Shown in pieces: positions 16,201 to 29,000 of a stretch of 64,000 nucleotides of DNA (positions are counted from its first letter, which is position 1; each line of letters begins with the position of its first letter). The translations under genes and the position numbers were made by a program. The stretch is from Coccinella septempunctata (lineage: Eukaryota; Arthropoda; Insecta; Coleoptera; Coccinellidae), in the NCBI RefSeq assembly GCF_907165205.1, contig NC_058193.1:11453544-11517543 (forward strand), read 5' to 3'. The notes under the pieces were generated by a model. That model made no database searches. It had not been told where the DNA came from and saw only the letters and a list, made by a program, of their open reading frames with translations.

Positions 16201-18189
16201 AGATTTGGTCCGAATTGATCCAACAGTTTTCGGGGAATTGATATTACACTTTGCCGAACTGACCACTGAAATCTCAATTACTATCTGAACTATCGAACTG
16301 AAATTCAATATGTGCATCTCATTTCGAAAACTATGTGCAGTTTCAAGATTTGGTTCGAATTGATCCAACAGTTTTCAAGGAATTGATATCACACTTTGCC
16401 GAATTGTCCACTGAAAACTCAATTCCTATCTGAAATATCGAACTGAAATTCAACATGCGCATCTCAATTCGAGAACTGTGTAAAATTTCAAGATTTGTTT
16501 CGAATTGATCTAACAGTTTTCGAGGAATTGATATCACACTTTGCCGAATTGACATCTGAAATCTCAATTCCTATCTGAACTATCGAACTGAAATTCAACA
16601 TGTACATCTCAATTCGAAAACTATGTGCAGTTTCAAGATTTGGTTCGAATTGATCCAACAGTTTTTGAGGAATTGATATCACACTTTGCCGAATGGACCA
16701 CTGAAATCTCAATTCCTATCTGAACTATCGAACTGAAATACAACAAGTGCATCTCCATCCGAAAACTATGTGCAGTTTCAAGATTTGGTTCGAATTTATC
16801 CAACAGTTTTCGAGGAATTGATATCACACTTCGCCGAATTGACCACTGAAATATCAATTCCTATCTGAACTATCGAACTGAAATTCAACATGTGCATCTC
16901 AATTCGAAAACTGTGTAAAATTTCAAGATCTGGTTCGAATTGATCTAACAGTTTTCGAGGAATTGATATCACACTTTGCCGAATTGACCACTGAAATCTC
17001 AATTCCTATCTGAACTATCGAACTGAAATTCAACATGTACATCTCAATTCGAAAACTATGTGCAGTTTCAAGATTTGGTTCGAATTGATCCAACAGTTTT
17101 CGAGGAATTGCTATCACACTTTGCCGAATTGACCACTGAAATCTCAATTCCCATCTGAACTATCGAACTGAAATTCAACATGTGCATCTCAATTCGAAAA
17201 CTGTGTACAGTTTCGGGATTTTGGTCGAATTGATCCAATAGTTCCAAAGGAATTGAAATGATATTTTGTCGAATCGACTACTGAAATCTCCATTCCTATC
17301 AGAACTATCGATCTGAAATTCAATATGTGCATCTCATTTCGAAAACTATGTGCAGTTTCAAGATTTGGTTCGAATTTATCCAACAGTTTTCGAGGAATTG
17401 AAATCACACTTCGCCGAATTGACCACTGAAATATCAATTCCTATCTGAACTATCGAACTGAAATTCAACATGTGCATCTCGATTCGAAAACTGTGTAAAA
17501 TTTCAAGATTTGTTTCGAATTGATCTAACAGTTTTCGAGGAATTGATATCACACTTTGCCGAATTGACATCTGAAATCTCAATTCCTATCTGAACTATCG
17601 AACTGAAATTCAACATGTACATCTCAATTCGAAAACTATGTGCAGTTTCAAGATTTGGTCCGAATTGATCCAACAGTTTTCGGGGAATTGATATTACACT
17701 TTGCCGAACTGACCACTGAAATCTCAATTACTATCTGAACTATCGAACTGAAATTCAATATGTGCATCTCATTTCGAAAACTATGTGCAGTTTCAAGATT
17801 TGGTTCGAATTGATCCAACAGTTTTCAAGGAATTGATATCACACTTTGCCGAATTGTCCACTGAAAACTCAATTCCTATCTGAAATATCGAACTGAAATT
17901 CAACATGTGCATCTCAATTCGAAAACTATGTGCAGTTTCAAGATTTGGTTCGAATTGATCCAACAGTTTTCGAGGAATTGATATCACACTTTGCCGAATT
18001 GACCACTGAAATCTCAATTCCTATCTGAACTATCGAACTGAAATTCAACATGTGCATCTCAATCCAAAAACTATGTGCAGTTTCAAGATTTGGTTCGAAT
18101 TGATCCAACAGTTTTCGAGGAATTGATATCACACTTTGCCGAATTGACCACTGAAATCTCAATTCCCATCTGAACTATCGAACTGAAAT

Positions 18190-21100
18190 TCATCATGTGC
18201 ATCTCAATTCGAAAACTGTGTACAGTTTCGGGATTTTGGTCGAATTGATCCAATAGTTCCAAAGGAATTGAAATGATATTTTGTCGAATCGACTACTGAA
18301 ATCTCCATTCCTATCAGAACTATCGATCTGAAATTCAATATGTGCATCTCATTTCGAAAACTATGTGCAGTTTCAAGATTTGGTTCGAATTGATCCAACA
18401 GTTTTCGAGGAATTGATATTACACTTTGCCGAATTGACCACTGAAATCTCAATTCCTATCTGAACTATCGAACTGAAATTCAACATGTGCATCTCAATTC
18501 GAAAACTGTGTGAAATTTCAAGATTTGGTTCGAATTGATCCAACAGTTTTCGAGGAATTGATATCACACTTTGCCGAATTGACCACTGAAATCTCAATTC
18601 CTATCTGAACTATCGAACTGAAATTCAACATGTGCATCTCAATCCAAAAACTATGTGCAGTTTCAAGATTTGGTTCGAATTGATCCAACAGTTTTCGAGG
18701 AATTGATATCACACTTTGCCGAATTGACCACTGAAATCTTAATTCCCATCTGAACTATCGAACTGAAATTCAACATGTGCATCTCAATTCGAAAACTGTG
18801 TACAGTTTCGGGATTTTGGTCGAATTGATCCAATAGTTCCAAAGGAATTGAAATGATATTTTGTCGAATCGACTACTGAAATCTCCATTCCTATCAGAAC
18901 TATCGATCTGAAATTCAATATGTGCATCTCATTTCGAAAACTATGTGCAGTTTCAAGATTTGGTTCGAATTGATCCAACAGTTTTCGAGGAATTGATATT
19001 ACACTTTGCCGAATTGACCACTGAAATCTCAATTCCTATCTGAACTATCGAACTGAAATTCAACATGTGCATCTCATTTCGAAAACTATGTGCAGTTTCA
19101 AGATTTGGTTCGAATTGATCCAACAGTTTTCAAGGAATTGATATCACATTTTGCCGAAGTGACCACTGAAAACTCAATTCCTATCTGAACTATCGAACTG
19201 AAATTCAACATGTGCATATCAATTCGAAAACTATGTGCAGTTTCAAGATTTGGTTCGAATTGATCTAATAGTTCCTTAGGAATTGAAATGATATATTGTC
19301 GAATCGACTACTGAAATCTCCATTCCTATCAGAACTATCGATCTGAAATTCAACATGTGCATCTCATTTCGAAAACTATGTGCAGTTTCAAGATTTGGTT
19401 CGAATTGATCCAACAGTTTTTGAGGAATTGATATCACACTTTGCCGAATGGACCACTGAAATCTCAATTCCTATCTGAACTATCGAACTGAAATACAACA
19501 AGTGCATCTCCATCCGAAAACTATGTGCAGTTTCAAGATTTGGTTCGAATTTATCCAACAGTTTTCGAGGAATTGATATCACACTTCGCCGAATTGACCA
19601 CTGAAATATCAATTCCTATCTGAACTATCGAACTGAAATTCAACATGTGCATCTCAATTCGAAAACTGTGTAAAATTTCAAGATCTGGTTCGAATTGATC
19701 TAACAGTTTTCGAGGAATTGATATCACACTTTGCCGAATTGACCACTGAAATCTCAATTCCTATCTGAACTATCGAACTGAAATTCAACATGTACATCTC
19801 AATTCGAAAACTATGTGCAGTTTCAAGATTTGGTTCGAATTGATCCAAAAGTTTTCGAGGAATTGATATCACACTTTGCCGAATTGACCACTGAAATCTC
19901 AATTCCCATCTGAACTATCGAACTGAAATTCAACATGTGCATCTCAATTCGAAAACTGTGTACAGTTTCGGGATTTTGGTCGAATTGATCCAATAGTTCC
20001 AAAGGAATTGAAATGATATTTTGTCGAATCGACTACTGAAATCTCCATTCCTATCAGAACTATCGATCTGAAATTCAATATGTGCATCTCATTTCAAAAA
20101 CTATGTGCAGTTTCAAGATTTGGTTCGAATTTATCCAACAGTTTTCGAGGAATTGAAATCACACTTCGCCGAATTGACCACTGAAATCTCAATTCCTATC
20201 TGAACTATCGAACTGAAATTCAACATGTGCATCTCAATTCGAAAACTGTGTAAAATTTCAAGATTTGTTTCGAATTGATCTAACAGTTTTCGAGGAATTG
20301 ATATCACACTTTGCCGAATAGACCACTGAAATCTCAATTCCTATCTGAACTATCGAACTGAAATTCAACATGTACATCTCAATTCGAAAACTATGTGCAG
20401 TTTCAAGATTTGGTCCGAATTGATCCAACAGTTTTCGGGGAATTGATATTACACTTTGCCGAACTGACCACTGAAATCTCAATTACTATCTGAACTATCG
20501 AACTGAAATTCAATATGTGCATCTCATTTCGAAAACTATGTGCAGTTTCAAGATTTGGTTCGAATTGATCCAACAGTTTTCAAGGAATTGATATCACACT
20601 TTGCCGAATTGTCCACTGAAAACTCAATTCCTATCTGAAATATCGAACTGAAATTCAACATGCGCATCTCAATTCGAGAACTGTGTAAAATTTCAAGATT
20701 TGTTTCGAATTGATCTAACAGTTTTCGAGGAATTGATATCACACTTTGCCGAATTGACATCTGAAATCTCAATTCCTATCTGAACTATCGAACTGAAATT
20801 CAATATGTGCATCTCATTTCGAAAACTATGTGCAGTTTCAAGATTTGGTTCGAATTGATCCAACAGTTTTCAAGGAATTGATATCACACTTTGCCGAATT
20901 GTCCACTGAAAACTCAATTCCTATCTGAAATATCGAACTGAAATTCAACATGCGCATCTCAATTCGAGAACTGTGTAAAATTTCAAGATTTGTTTCGAAT
21001 TGATCTAACAGTTTTCGAGGAATTGATATCACACTTCGCCGAATTGACCACTGAAATATCAATTCCTATCTGAACTATCGAACTGAAATTCAACATGTGC

Positions 21101-23610
21101 ATCTCAATTCGAAAACTGTGTAAAATTTCAAGATCTGGTTCGAATTGATCTAACAGTTTTCGAGGAATTGATATCACACTTTGCCGAATTGACCACTGAA
21201 ATCTCAATTCCTATCTGAACTATCGAACTGAAATTCAACATGTACATCTCAATTCGAAAACTATGTGCAGTTTCAAGATTTGGTTCGAATTGATCCAACA
21301 GTTTTCGAGGAATTGATATCACACTTTGCCGAATTGACCACTGAAATCTCAATTCCCATCTGAACTATCGAACTGAAATTCAACATGTGCATCTCAATTC
21401 GAAAACTGTGTACAGTTTCGGGATTTTGGTCGAATTGATCCAATAGTTCCAAAGGAATTGAAATGATATTTTGTCGAATCGACTACTGAAATCTCCATTC
21501 CTATCAGAACTATCGATCTGAAATTCAATATGTGCATCTCATTTCGAAAACTATGTGCAGTTTCAAGATTTGGTTCGAATTTATCCAACAGTTTTCGAGG
21601 AATTGAAATCACACTTCGCCGAATTGACCACTGAAATATCAATTCCTATCTGAACTATCGAACTAAAATTCAACATGTGCATCTCGATTCGAAAACTGTG
21701 TAAAATTTCAAGATTTGTTTCGAATTGATCTAACAGTTTTCGAGGAATTGATATCACACTTTGCCGAATTGACATCTGAAATCTCAATTCCTATCTGAAC
21801 TATCGAACTGAAATTCAACATGTACATCTCAATTCGAAAACTATGTGCAGTTTCAAGATTTGGTCCGAATTGATCCAACAGTTTTCGGGGAATTGATATT
21901 ACACTTTGCCGAACTGACCACTGAAATCTCAATTACTATCTGAACTATCGAACTGAAATTCAACATGTGCATCTCAATTCGAAAACTGTGTACAGTTTCG
22001 GGATTTTGGTCGAATTGATCCAATAGTTCCAAAGGAATTGAAATGATATTTTGTCGAATCGACTACTGAAATCTCCATTCCTATCAGAACTATCGATCTG
22101 AAATTCAATATGTGCATCTCATTTCGAAAACTATGTGCAGTTTCAAGATTTGGTTCGAATTGATCCAACAGTTTTCGAGGAATTGATATTACACTTTGCC
22201 GAATTGACCACTGAAATCTCAATTCCTATCTGAACTATCGAACTGAAATTCAACATGTGCATCTCAATTCGAAAACTGTGTGAAATTTCAAGATTTGGTT
22301 CGAATTGATCCAACAGTTTTCGAGGAATTGATATCACACTTTGCCGAATTGACCACTGAAATCTCAATTCCTATCTGAACTATCGAACTGAAATTCAACA
22401 TGTGCATCTCAATCCAAAAACTATGTGCAGTTTCAAGATTTGGTTCGAATTGATCCAACAGTTTTCGAGGAATTGATATCACACTTTGCCGAATTGACCA
22501 CTGAAATCTCAATTCCCATCTGAACTATCGAACTGAAATTCAACATGTGCATCTCAATTCGAAAACTGTGTACAGTTTCGGGATTTTGGTCGAATTGATC
22601 CAATAGTTCCAAAGGAATTGAAATGATATTTTGTCGAATCGACTACTGAAATCTCCATTCCTATCAGAACTATCGATCTGAAATTCAATATGTGCATCTC
22701 ATTTCGAAAACTATGTGCAGTTTCAAGATTTGGTTCGAATTGATCCAACAGTTTTCGAGGAATTGATATTACACTTTGCCGAATTGACCACTGAAATCTC
22801 AATTCCTATCTGAACTATCGAACTGAAATTCAACATGTGCATCTCATTTCGAAAACTATGTGCAGTTTCAAGATTTGGTTCGAATTGATCCAACAGTTTT
22901 CAAGGAATTGATATCACATTTTGCCGAAGTGACCACTGAAAACTCAATTCCTATCTGAACTATCGAACTGAAATTCAACATGTGCATATCAATTCGAAAA
23001 CTATGTGCAGTTTCAAGATTTGGTTCGAATTGATCTAATAGTTCCTTAGGAATTGAAATGATATATTGTCGAATCGACTACTGAAATCTCCATTCCTATC
23101 AGAACTATCGATCTGAAATTCAACATGTGCATCTCATTTCGAAAACTATGTGCAGTTTCAAGATTTGGTTCGAATTGATCCAACAGTTTTTGAGGAATTG
23201 ATATCACACTTTGCCGAATGGACCACTGAAATCTCAATTCCTATCTGAACTATCGAACTGAAATACAACAAGTGCATCTCCATCCGAAAACTATGTGCAG
23301 TTTCAAGATTTGGTTCGAATTTATCCAACAGTTTTCGAGGAATTGATATCACACTTCGCCGAATTGACCACTGAAATATCAATTCCTATCTGAACTATCG
23401 AACTGAAATTCAACATGTGCATCTCAATTCGAAAACTGTGTAAAATTTCAAGATCTGGTTCGAATTGATCTAACAGTTTTCGAGGAATTGATATCACACT
23501 TTGCCGAATTGACCACTGAAATCTCAATTCCTATCTGAACTATCGAACTGAAATTCAACATGTACATCTCAATTCGAAAACTATGTGCAGTTTCAAGATT
23601 TGGTTCGAAT
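18190..23610 (-). repeat. 26-monomer (3770-bp) higher-order duplication
   Basis: About 1.65 kb from 18190 recurs from 21960, a shift of 3770 bp or 26 monomers. The same succession of variant monomers appears in both, including the rare gaagtgacc change near 19157 and 22927 and the ttccttagg monomer near 19271 and 23041. Inside each copy there is a 4-monomer (580-bp) repeat (18204 and 18784; 21974 and 22554). A 35-monomer (5075-bp) relation also links 8676 onward with 13751 onward, so several nested periods coexist. Confidence 0.75.
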
Positions 23611-25520
23611 TGATCCAACAGTTTTCGAGGAATTGATATCACACTTTGCCGAATTGACCACTGAAATCTCAATTCCCATCTGAACTATCGAACTGAAATT
23701 CAACATGTGCATCTCAATTCGAAAACTGTGTACAGTTTCGGGATTTTGGTCGAATTGATCCAATAGTTCCAAAGGAATTGAAATGATATTTTGTCGAATC
23801 GACTACTGAAATCTCCATTCCTATCAGAACTATCGATCTGAAATTCAATATGTGCATCTCATTGCGAAAACTATGTGCAGTTTCAAGATTTGGTTCGAAT
23901 TTATCCAACAGTTTTCGAGGAATTGAAATCACACTTCGCCGAATTGACCACTGAAATATCAATTCCTATCTGAACTATCGAACTGAAATTCAACATGTGC
24001 ATCTCAATTCGAAAACTGTGTAAAATTTCAAGATTTGTTTCGAATTGATCTAACAGTTTTCGAGGAATTGATATCACACTTTGCCGAATTGACATCTGAA
24101 ATCTCAATTCCTATCTGAAATATCGAACTGAAATTCAACATGTACATCTCAATTCGAAAACTATGTGCAGTTTCAAGATTTGGTCCGAATTGATCCAACA
24201 GTTTTCGGGGAATTGATATTACACTTTGCCGAACTGACCACTGAAATCTCAATTACTATCTGAACTATCGAACTGAAATTCAATATGTGCATCTCATTTC
24301 GAAAACTATGTGCAGTTTCAAGATTTGGTTCGAATTGATCCAACAGTTTTCAAGGAATTGATATCACACTTTGCCGAATTGACCACTGAAAACTCAATTC
24401 CTATCTGAAATATCGAACTGAAATTCAACATGTGCATCTCAATTCGAAAACTGTGTAAAATTTCAAGATCTGGTTCGAATTGATCTAACAGTTTTCGAGG
24501 AATTGATATCACACTTTGCCGAATTGACCACTGAAATCTCAATTCCTATCTGAACTATCGAACTGAAATTCAACATGTACATCTCAATTCGAAAACAATG
24601 TGCAGTTTCAAGATTTGGTTCGAATTGATCCAACAGTTTTCGAGGAATTGATATCACACTTTGCCGAATTGACCACTGAAATCTCAATTCCCATCTGAAC
24701 TATCGAACTGAAATTCAACATGTGCATCTCAATTCGAAAACTGTGTACAGTTTCGGGATTTTGGTCGAATTGATCCAATAGTTCCAAAGGAATTGAAATG
24801 ATATTTTGTCGAATCGACTACTGAAATCTCCATTCCTATCAGAACTATCGATCTGAAATTCAATATGTGCATCTCATTGCGAAAACTATGTGCAGTTTCA
24901 AGATTTGGTTCGAATTTATCCAACAGTTTTCGAGGAATTGAAATCACACTTCGCCGAATTGACCACTGAAATATCAATTCCTATCTGAACTATCGAACTG
25001 AAATTCAACATGTGCATCTCAATTCGAAAACTGTGTAAAATTTCAAGATTTGTTTCGAATTGATCTAACAGTTTTCGAGGAATTGATATCACACTTTGCC
25101 GAATTGACATCTGAAATCTCAATTCCTATCTGAACTATCGAACTGAAATTCAACATGTACATCTCAATTCGAAAACTATGTGCAGTTTCAAGATTTGGTC
25201 CGAATTGATCCAACAGTTTTCGGGGAATTGATATTACACTTTGCCGAACTGACCACTGAAATCTCAATTACTATCTGAACTATCGAACTGAAATTCAATA
25301 TGTGCATCTCATTTCGAAAACTATGTGCAGTTTCAAGATTTGGTTCGAATTGATCCAACAGTTTTCAAGGAATTGATATCACACTTTGCCGAATTGACCA
25401 CTGAAAACTCAATTCCTATCTGAAATATCGAACTGAAATTCAACATGTGCATCTCAATTCGAAAACTATGTGCAGTTTCAAGATTTGGTTCGAATTGATC
25501 CAACAGTTTTCGAGGAATTG

Positions 25521-25542
25521 TTAATTTCTTCTTTAATTTAAG
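25521..25542. other. 22-bp non-satellite spacer at the first orientation switch
   Basis: Between a monomer ending gttttcgaggaattg and an inverted monomer starting atttcagtagtc lie 22 bases of AT-rich sequence (starting ttaatttcttc) that match no part of the 145-bp monomer. It marks the end of the homogenised 25.5-kb array. Confidence 0.8.
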
Positions 25543-25790
25543 ATTTCAGTAGTCTATTCGACAAAATATCATTTCAATTCCTAATGAACTATTGGATCAA
25601 TTCGAACCAAATCTTGAAAATGCACATAGTTTTCGAATTGAGATGCACATGTTGAATTTCAGTTCAATAGTTCAGATAGGAATTGAGATTTCAGTGGTCA
25701 ATTCTGCAAAGTGTGATATCAATTTCTCGAAAACTGTTGGACCAATTCGACCCAAATCTTGAAACTGCACATAGTTTTCGGATTGAGATT
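25543..25790 (+). repeat. Satellite block in plus orientation (short)
   Basis: About 1.7 monomers of the 145-bp satellite inverted relative to the main array. It carries the uncommon variants tctgcaaag and aatttctcg, which reappear in inverted form in the next block. Confidence 0.85.
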
Positions 25791-26069
25791 GATCCAACAG
25801 TTTTCGAGAAATTGATATCACACTTTGCAGAATTGACCACTGAAATCTCAATTCCTATCTGAACTATCGAACTGAAATTCAACATGTACAACTCATTTCG
25901 AGAACTATGTGCAGTTTGAAGATTTGATTTGAATTGATCCAACAGGTTTTGAGGAATTCATATCACACTTTGCCGAATAGACCACTGAAATCTCAATTCC
26001 TATCTGAACTATCGAACTGAAATTCAACATGTGAATCTCAATCCGAAAACTATGTGCAGTTTCAAGATT
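25791..26069 (-). repeat. Satellite block in minus orientation (short)
   Basis: About 1.9 monomers turned back to the orientation of the main array. Its first ~95 bases are the inverse of about 25646-25741, including the same uncommon variants. The pair therefore forms an imperfect palindrome with a spacer of about 50 bases. Confidence 0.85.
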
Positions 26070-29000
26070 TGATAGGAATTGAGATTTCAGTGGTCAATTC
26101 GGCAAAGTGTGATATCAATTCCTCGAAAACTGTTGGATCAATTCGAACCAAATCTTGAAAATGCACATAGTTTTCGAATTGAGATGCAAATGTTGAATTT
26201 CAGTTCGATAGTGCAGATAGGAATTGAGATTTCAGTGGTCTATTCGGCAAAGTGTGATATCAATTCCTCAAAAACTGTTGAACCAATTCGACCCAAATCT
26301 TGAAAACGCACATAGTTTTCGAATTGAGATGCACATGTTGAATTTCAGATCGATAGTTCTGATAGGAATGAAGATTTCAGTAGTCGATTCGGCAAAATAT
26401 CATTTCAATTCCTAAGGAACTATTGGATCGATTCGAACCAAATCTTGAAACTGCACATAGTTTTCGAATTGAGATGCACATGTTGAATTTCAGTTCGATA
26501 GTGCAGATAGGAATTGAGATTTCAGTGGTCTATTCGGCAAAGTGTGATATCAATTCCTCGAAAACTGTTGGATCAATTCGAACCAAATCTTGAAACTGCA
26601 CATAGTTTTCGAAATGAGATGCACATGTTGAATTTCAGATCGATAGTTCTAATAGGAATGGAGATTTCAGAAGTCGATTCGACAAAATATCATTTCAATT
26701 CCTAAGGAACTATTGGATCAATTCGAACCAAATCTTGAAACTGCACATAGTTTTCGGATTGAGATGCACATGTTGAATTTCAGTTCGATAGTTCAGATAG
26801 GAATTGAGATTTCAGTGGTCAATTCGGCAAAGTGTGATATCAATTCCTTGAAAACTGTTGGATCAAGTCGAACCAAATCTTGAAACTGCACATAGTTTTC
26901 GAAATGAGATGCATATGTTGAATTTCAGATCGATAGTTCTGATAGGAATGAAGATTTCAGTAATCGATTCGGCAAAATATCATTTCAATTCCTAAGGAAC
27001 TATTGGATCGATTCGAACCAAATATTGAAACTGCACATAGTTTTCGAATTGAGATGCACAAGTTGAATTTCAGTTCGATAGTTCAGATAGGAATTGAGAT
27101 TTCAGTGGTCAATTCGGCAAAGTGTGATATCAATTCCTCGAAAACTGTTGGATCAATTCGAACCAAATCTTGAAACTGCTCGTAGTTTTCGAATTGAGAT
27201 GCACATGTTGAATTTCAGTTCGATAGTGCAGATAGGAATTGAGATTTCAGTGGTCTATTCGGCAAAGTGTGATATCAATTCCTCGAAAACTGTTGAATCA
27301 ATTCGAACCAAATCTTGAAACTGAACATAGTTTCCGAAATGAGATGCATATGTTGAATTTCAGTTCGATAGTTCTGATAGGAATTGAGATTTCAGTGGTC
27401 TATTCGGCAAAGTGTGATATCAATTCCTCAAAAACTTTCGAACCAATTCGACCCAAATCTTGAAACTGCACATAGTTTTCGAATTGAGATGCACATGTTG
27501 AATTTCAGATCGATAGTTCTGATAGGAATGAAGATTTCAGTAGTCGATTCGGCAAAATATCATTTCAATTCCTAAGGAACTATTGGATCGATTCGAACCA
27601 AATCTTGAAACTGCACATAGTTTTCGAATTGAGATGCACATGTTGAATTTCAGTTCGATAGTGCAGATAGGAATTGAGATTTCAGTGGTCTATTCGGCAA
27701 AGTGTGATATCAATTCCTCAAAAACTGTTGAACCAATTCGACCCAAATCTTGAAACTGCACATAGTTTTCGAATCAGATGCACATGTTGAATTTCAGATC
27801 GATAGTTCTGATAGGAATGAAGATTTCAGTAATCGATTCGGCAAAATATCATTTCAATTCCTAAAGAAACTATTGGATCGATTCGAACCAAATCTTGAAA
27901 CTGCACATAGTTTTCGAATTGAGATGCACATGTTGAATTTCAGTTCGATAGTTCAGATAGGAATTTAGATTTCAGTGGTCAATTCGGCAAAGTTTGATAA
28001 CAATTCCTCGAAAACTGTTAGATCAATTCGAACCAAATCTTGAAACTGCTTGTAGTTTTCGAATTGAGATGCACATGTTGAATTTCAGTTCGATAGTGCA
28101 GATAGGAATTGAGATTTCACTGCTCCTTTCGGCAAAGTGTGATATCAATTCCTCAAAAACTGTTGAACCAATTCGACCCAAATCTTGAAACTGCACATAG
28201 TTTTCGAATTGAGATGCACATGTTGAATTTCAGATCGATAGTTCTGATAGGAATGAAGATTTCAGTAGTCGATTCGGCAAAATATCATTTCAATTCCTAA
28301 AGAACTATTGGATCGATTCGAACCAAATCTTGAAACTGCCAATAGTTTTCGAATTGAGATGCACATGTTGAATTTCAGTTCGATAGTTCAGATAGGAATT
28401 GAGATTTCAGTGGTCAATTCGGCAAAGTGTGATATCAATTCGTCGAAAACTGTTGGATCAATTCGAACCAAATCTTGAAACTGCACATAGTTTTCGAATT
28501 GAGATGCACATGTTGAATTTCAGTTCGATAGTGCAGATAAGAATTGAGATTTCAGTGGTCTATACGGCAAAGTGTGATATCAATTCCTCGAAAACTGTTG
28601 AACCAATTCGACCCAAATCTTGAAACTGCACATAGTTTTCGAATCAGATGCACATGTTGAATTTCAGATCGATAGTTCTGATAGGAATGAAGATTTCAGT
28701 AATCGATTCGGCAAAATATCATTTCAATTCCTAAAGAAACTATTGGATCGATTCGAAACAAATCTTGAAACTGCACATAGTTTTCGAATTGAGATGCACA
28801 TGTTGAATTTCAGTTCGATAGTTCAGATAAGAATTGAGATTGCAGTGGTCAATTCGGCAAAGTGTGATATGAATTCCTTGAAAACTGTTGGATCAATTCG
28901 ACCCAAATCTCGAAACTGTACACAGTTTTCGATTTGAGATGCACATGTTGAATTCCAGTTCGATTGTTCAGATAGGAATTGGAATTTTAGTGGTCAATTC

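Larger units (their letters stand above)
1..25520 (-). repeat. 145-bp satellite array, main block with higher-order structure
   Basis: About 176 head-to-tail monomers of 145 bp, all in one orientation (minus if the monomer that starts gatatcaattcctcg is taken as plus). Equivalent landmarks recur at exactly 145-bp steps, for example 1698, 1843, 1988, 2133, 2278 and 2423. There are two monomer classes. The common one has the equivalent of aattcctcgaaaactg. The minor one has aattcctaaggaactatt or a ttccaaagg variant on the minus strand, for example near 421, 1151, 3031, 3901, 8396 and 9991. The minor class returns at irregular multiples of the monomer. The 145-bp length is close to the DNA wrapped by one nucleosome and is typical of centromeric or pericentromeric satellites. 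Because 145 is not a multiple of 3, the short ORFs in every monomer cannot run on as one frame, so I do not call them genes. Confidence 0.97.

Noticed and set aside
1..25520. Regularly spaced repeats reminiscent of a CRISPR array
   Set aside because: Monomers are contiguous with no unique spacers, the context is eukaryotic and there are no cas genes.
25691..25942. 83-codon ORF across the satellite palindrome
   Set aside because: Satellite by-product created by the orientation switch.
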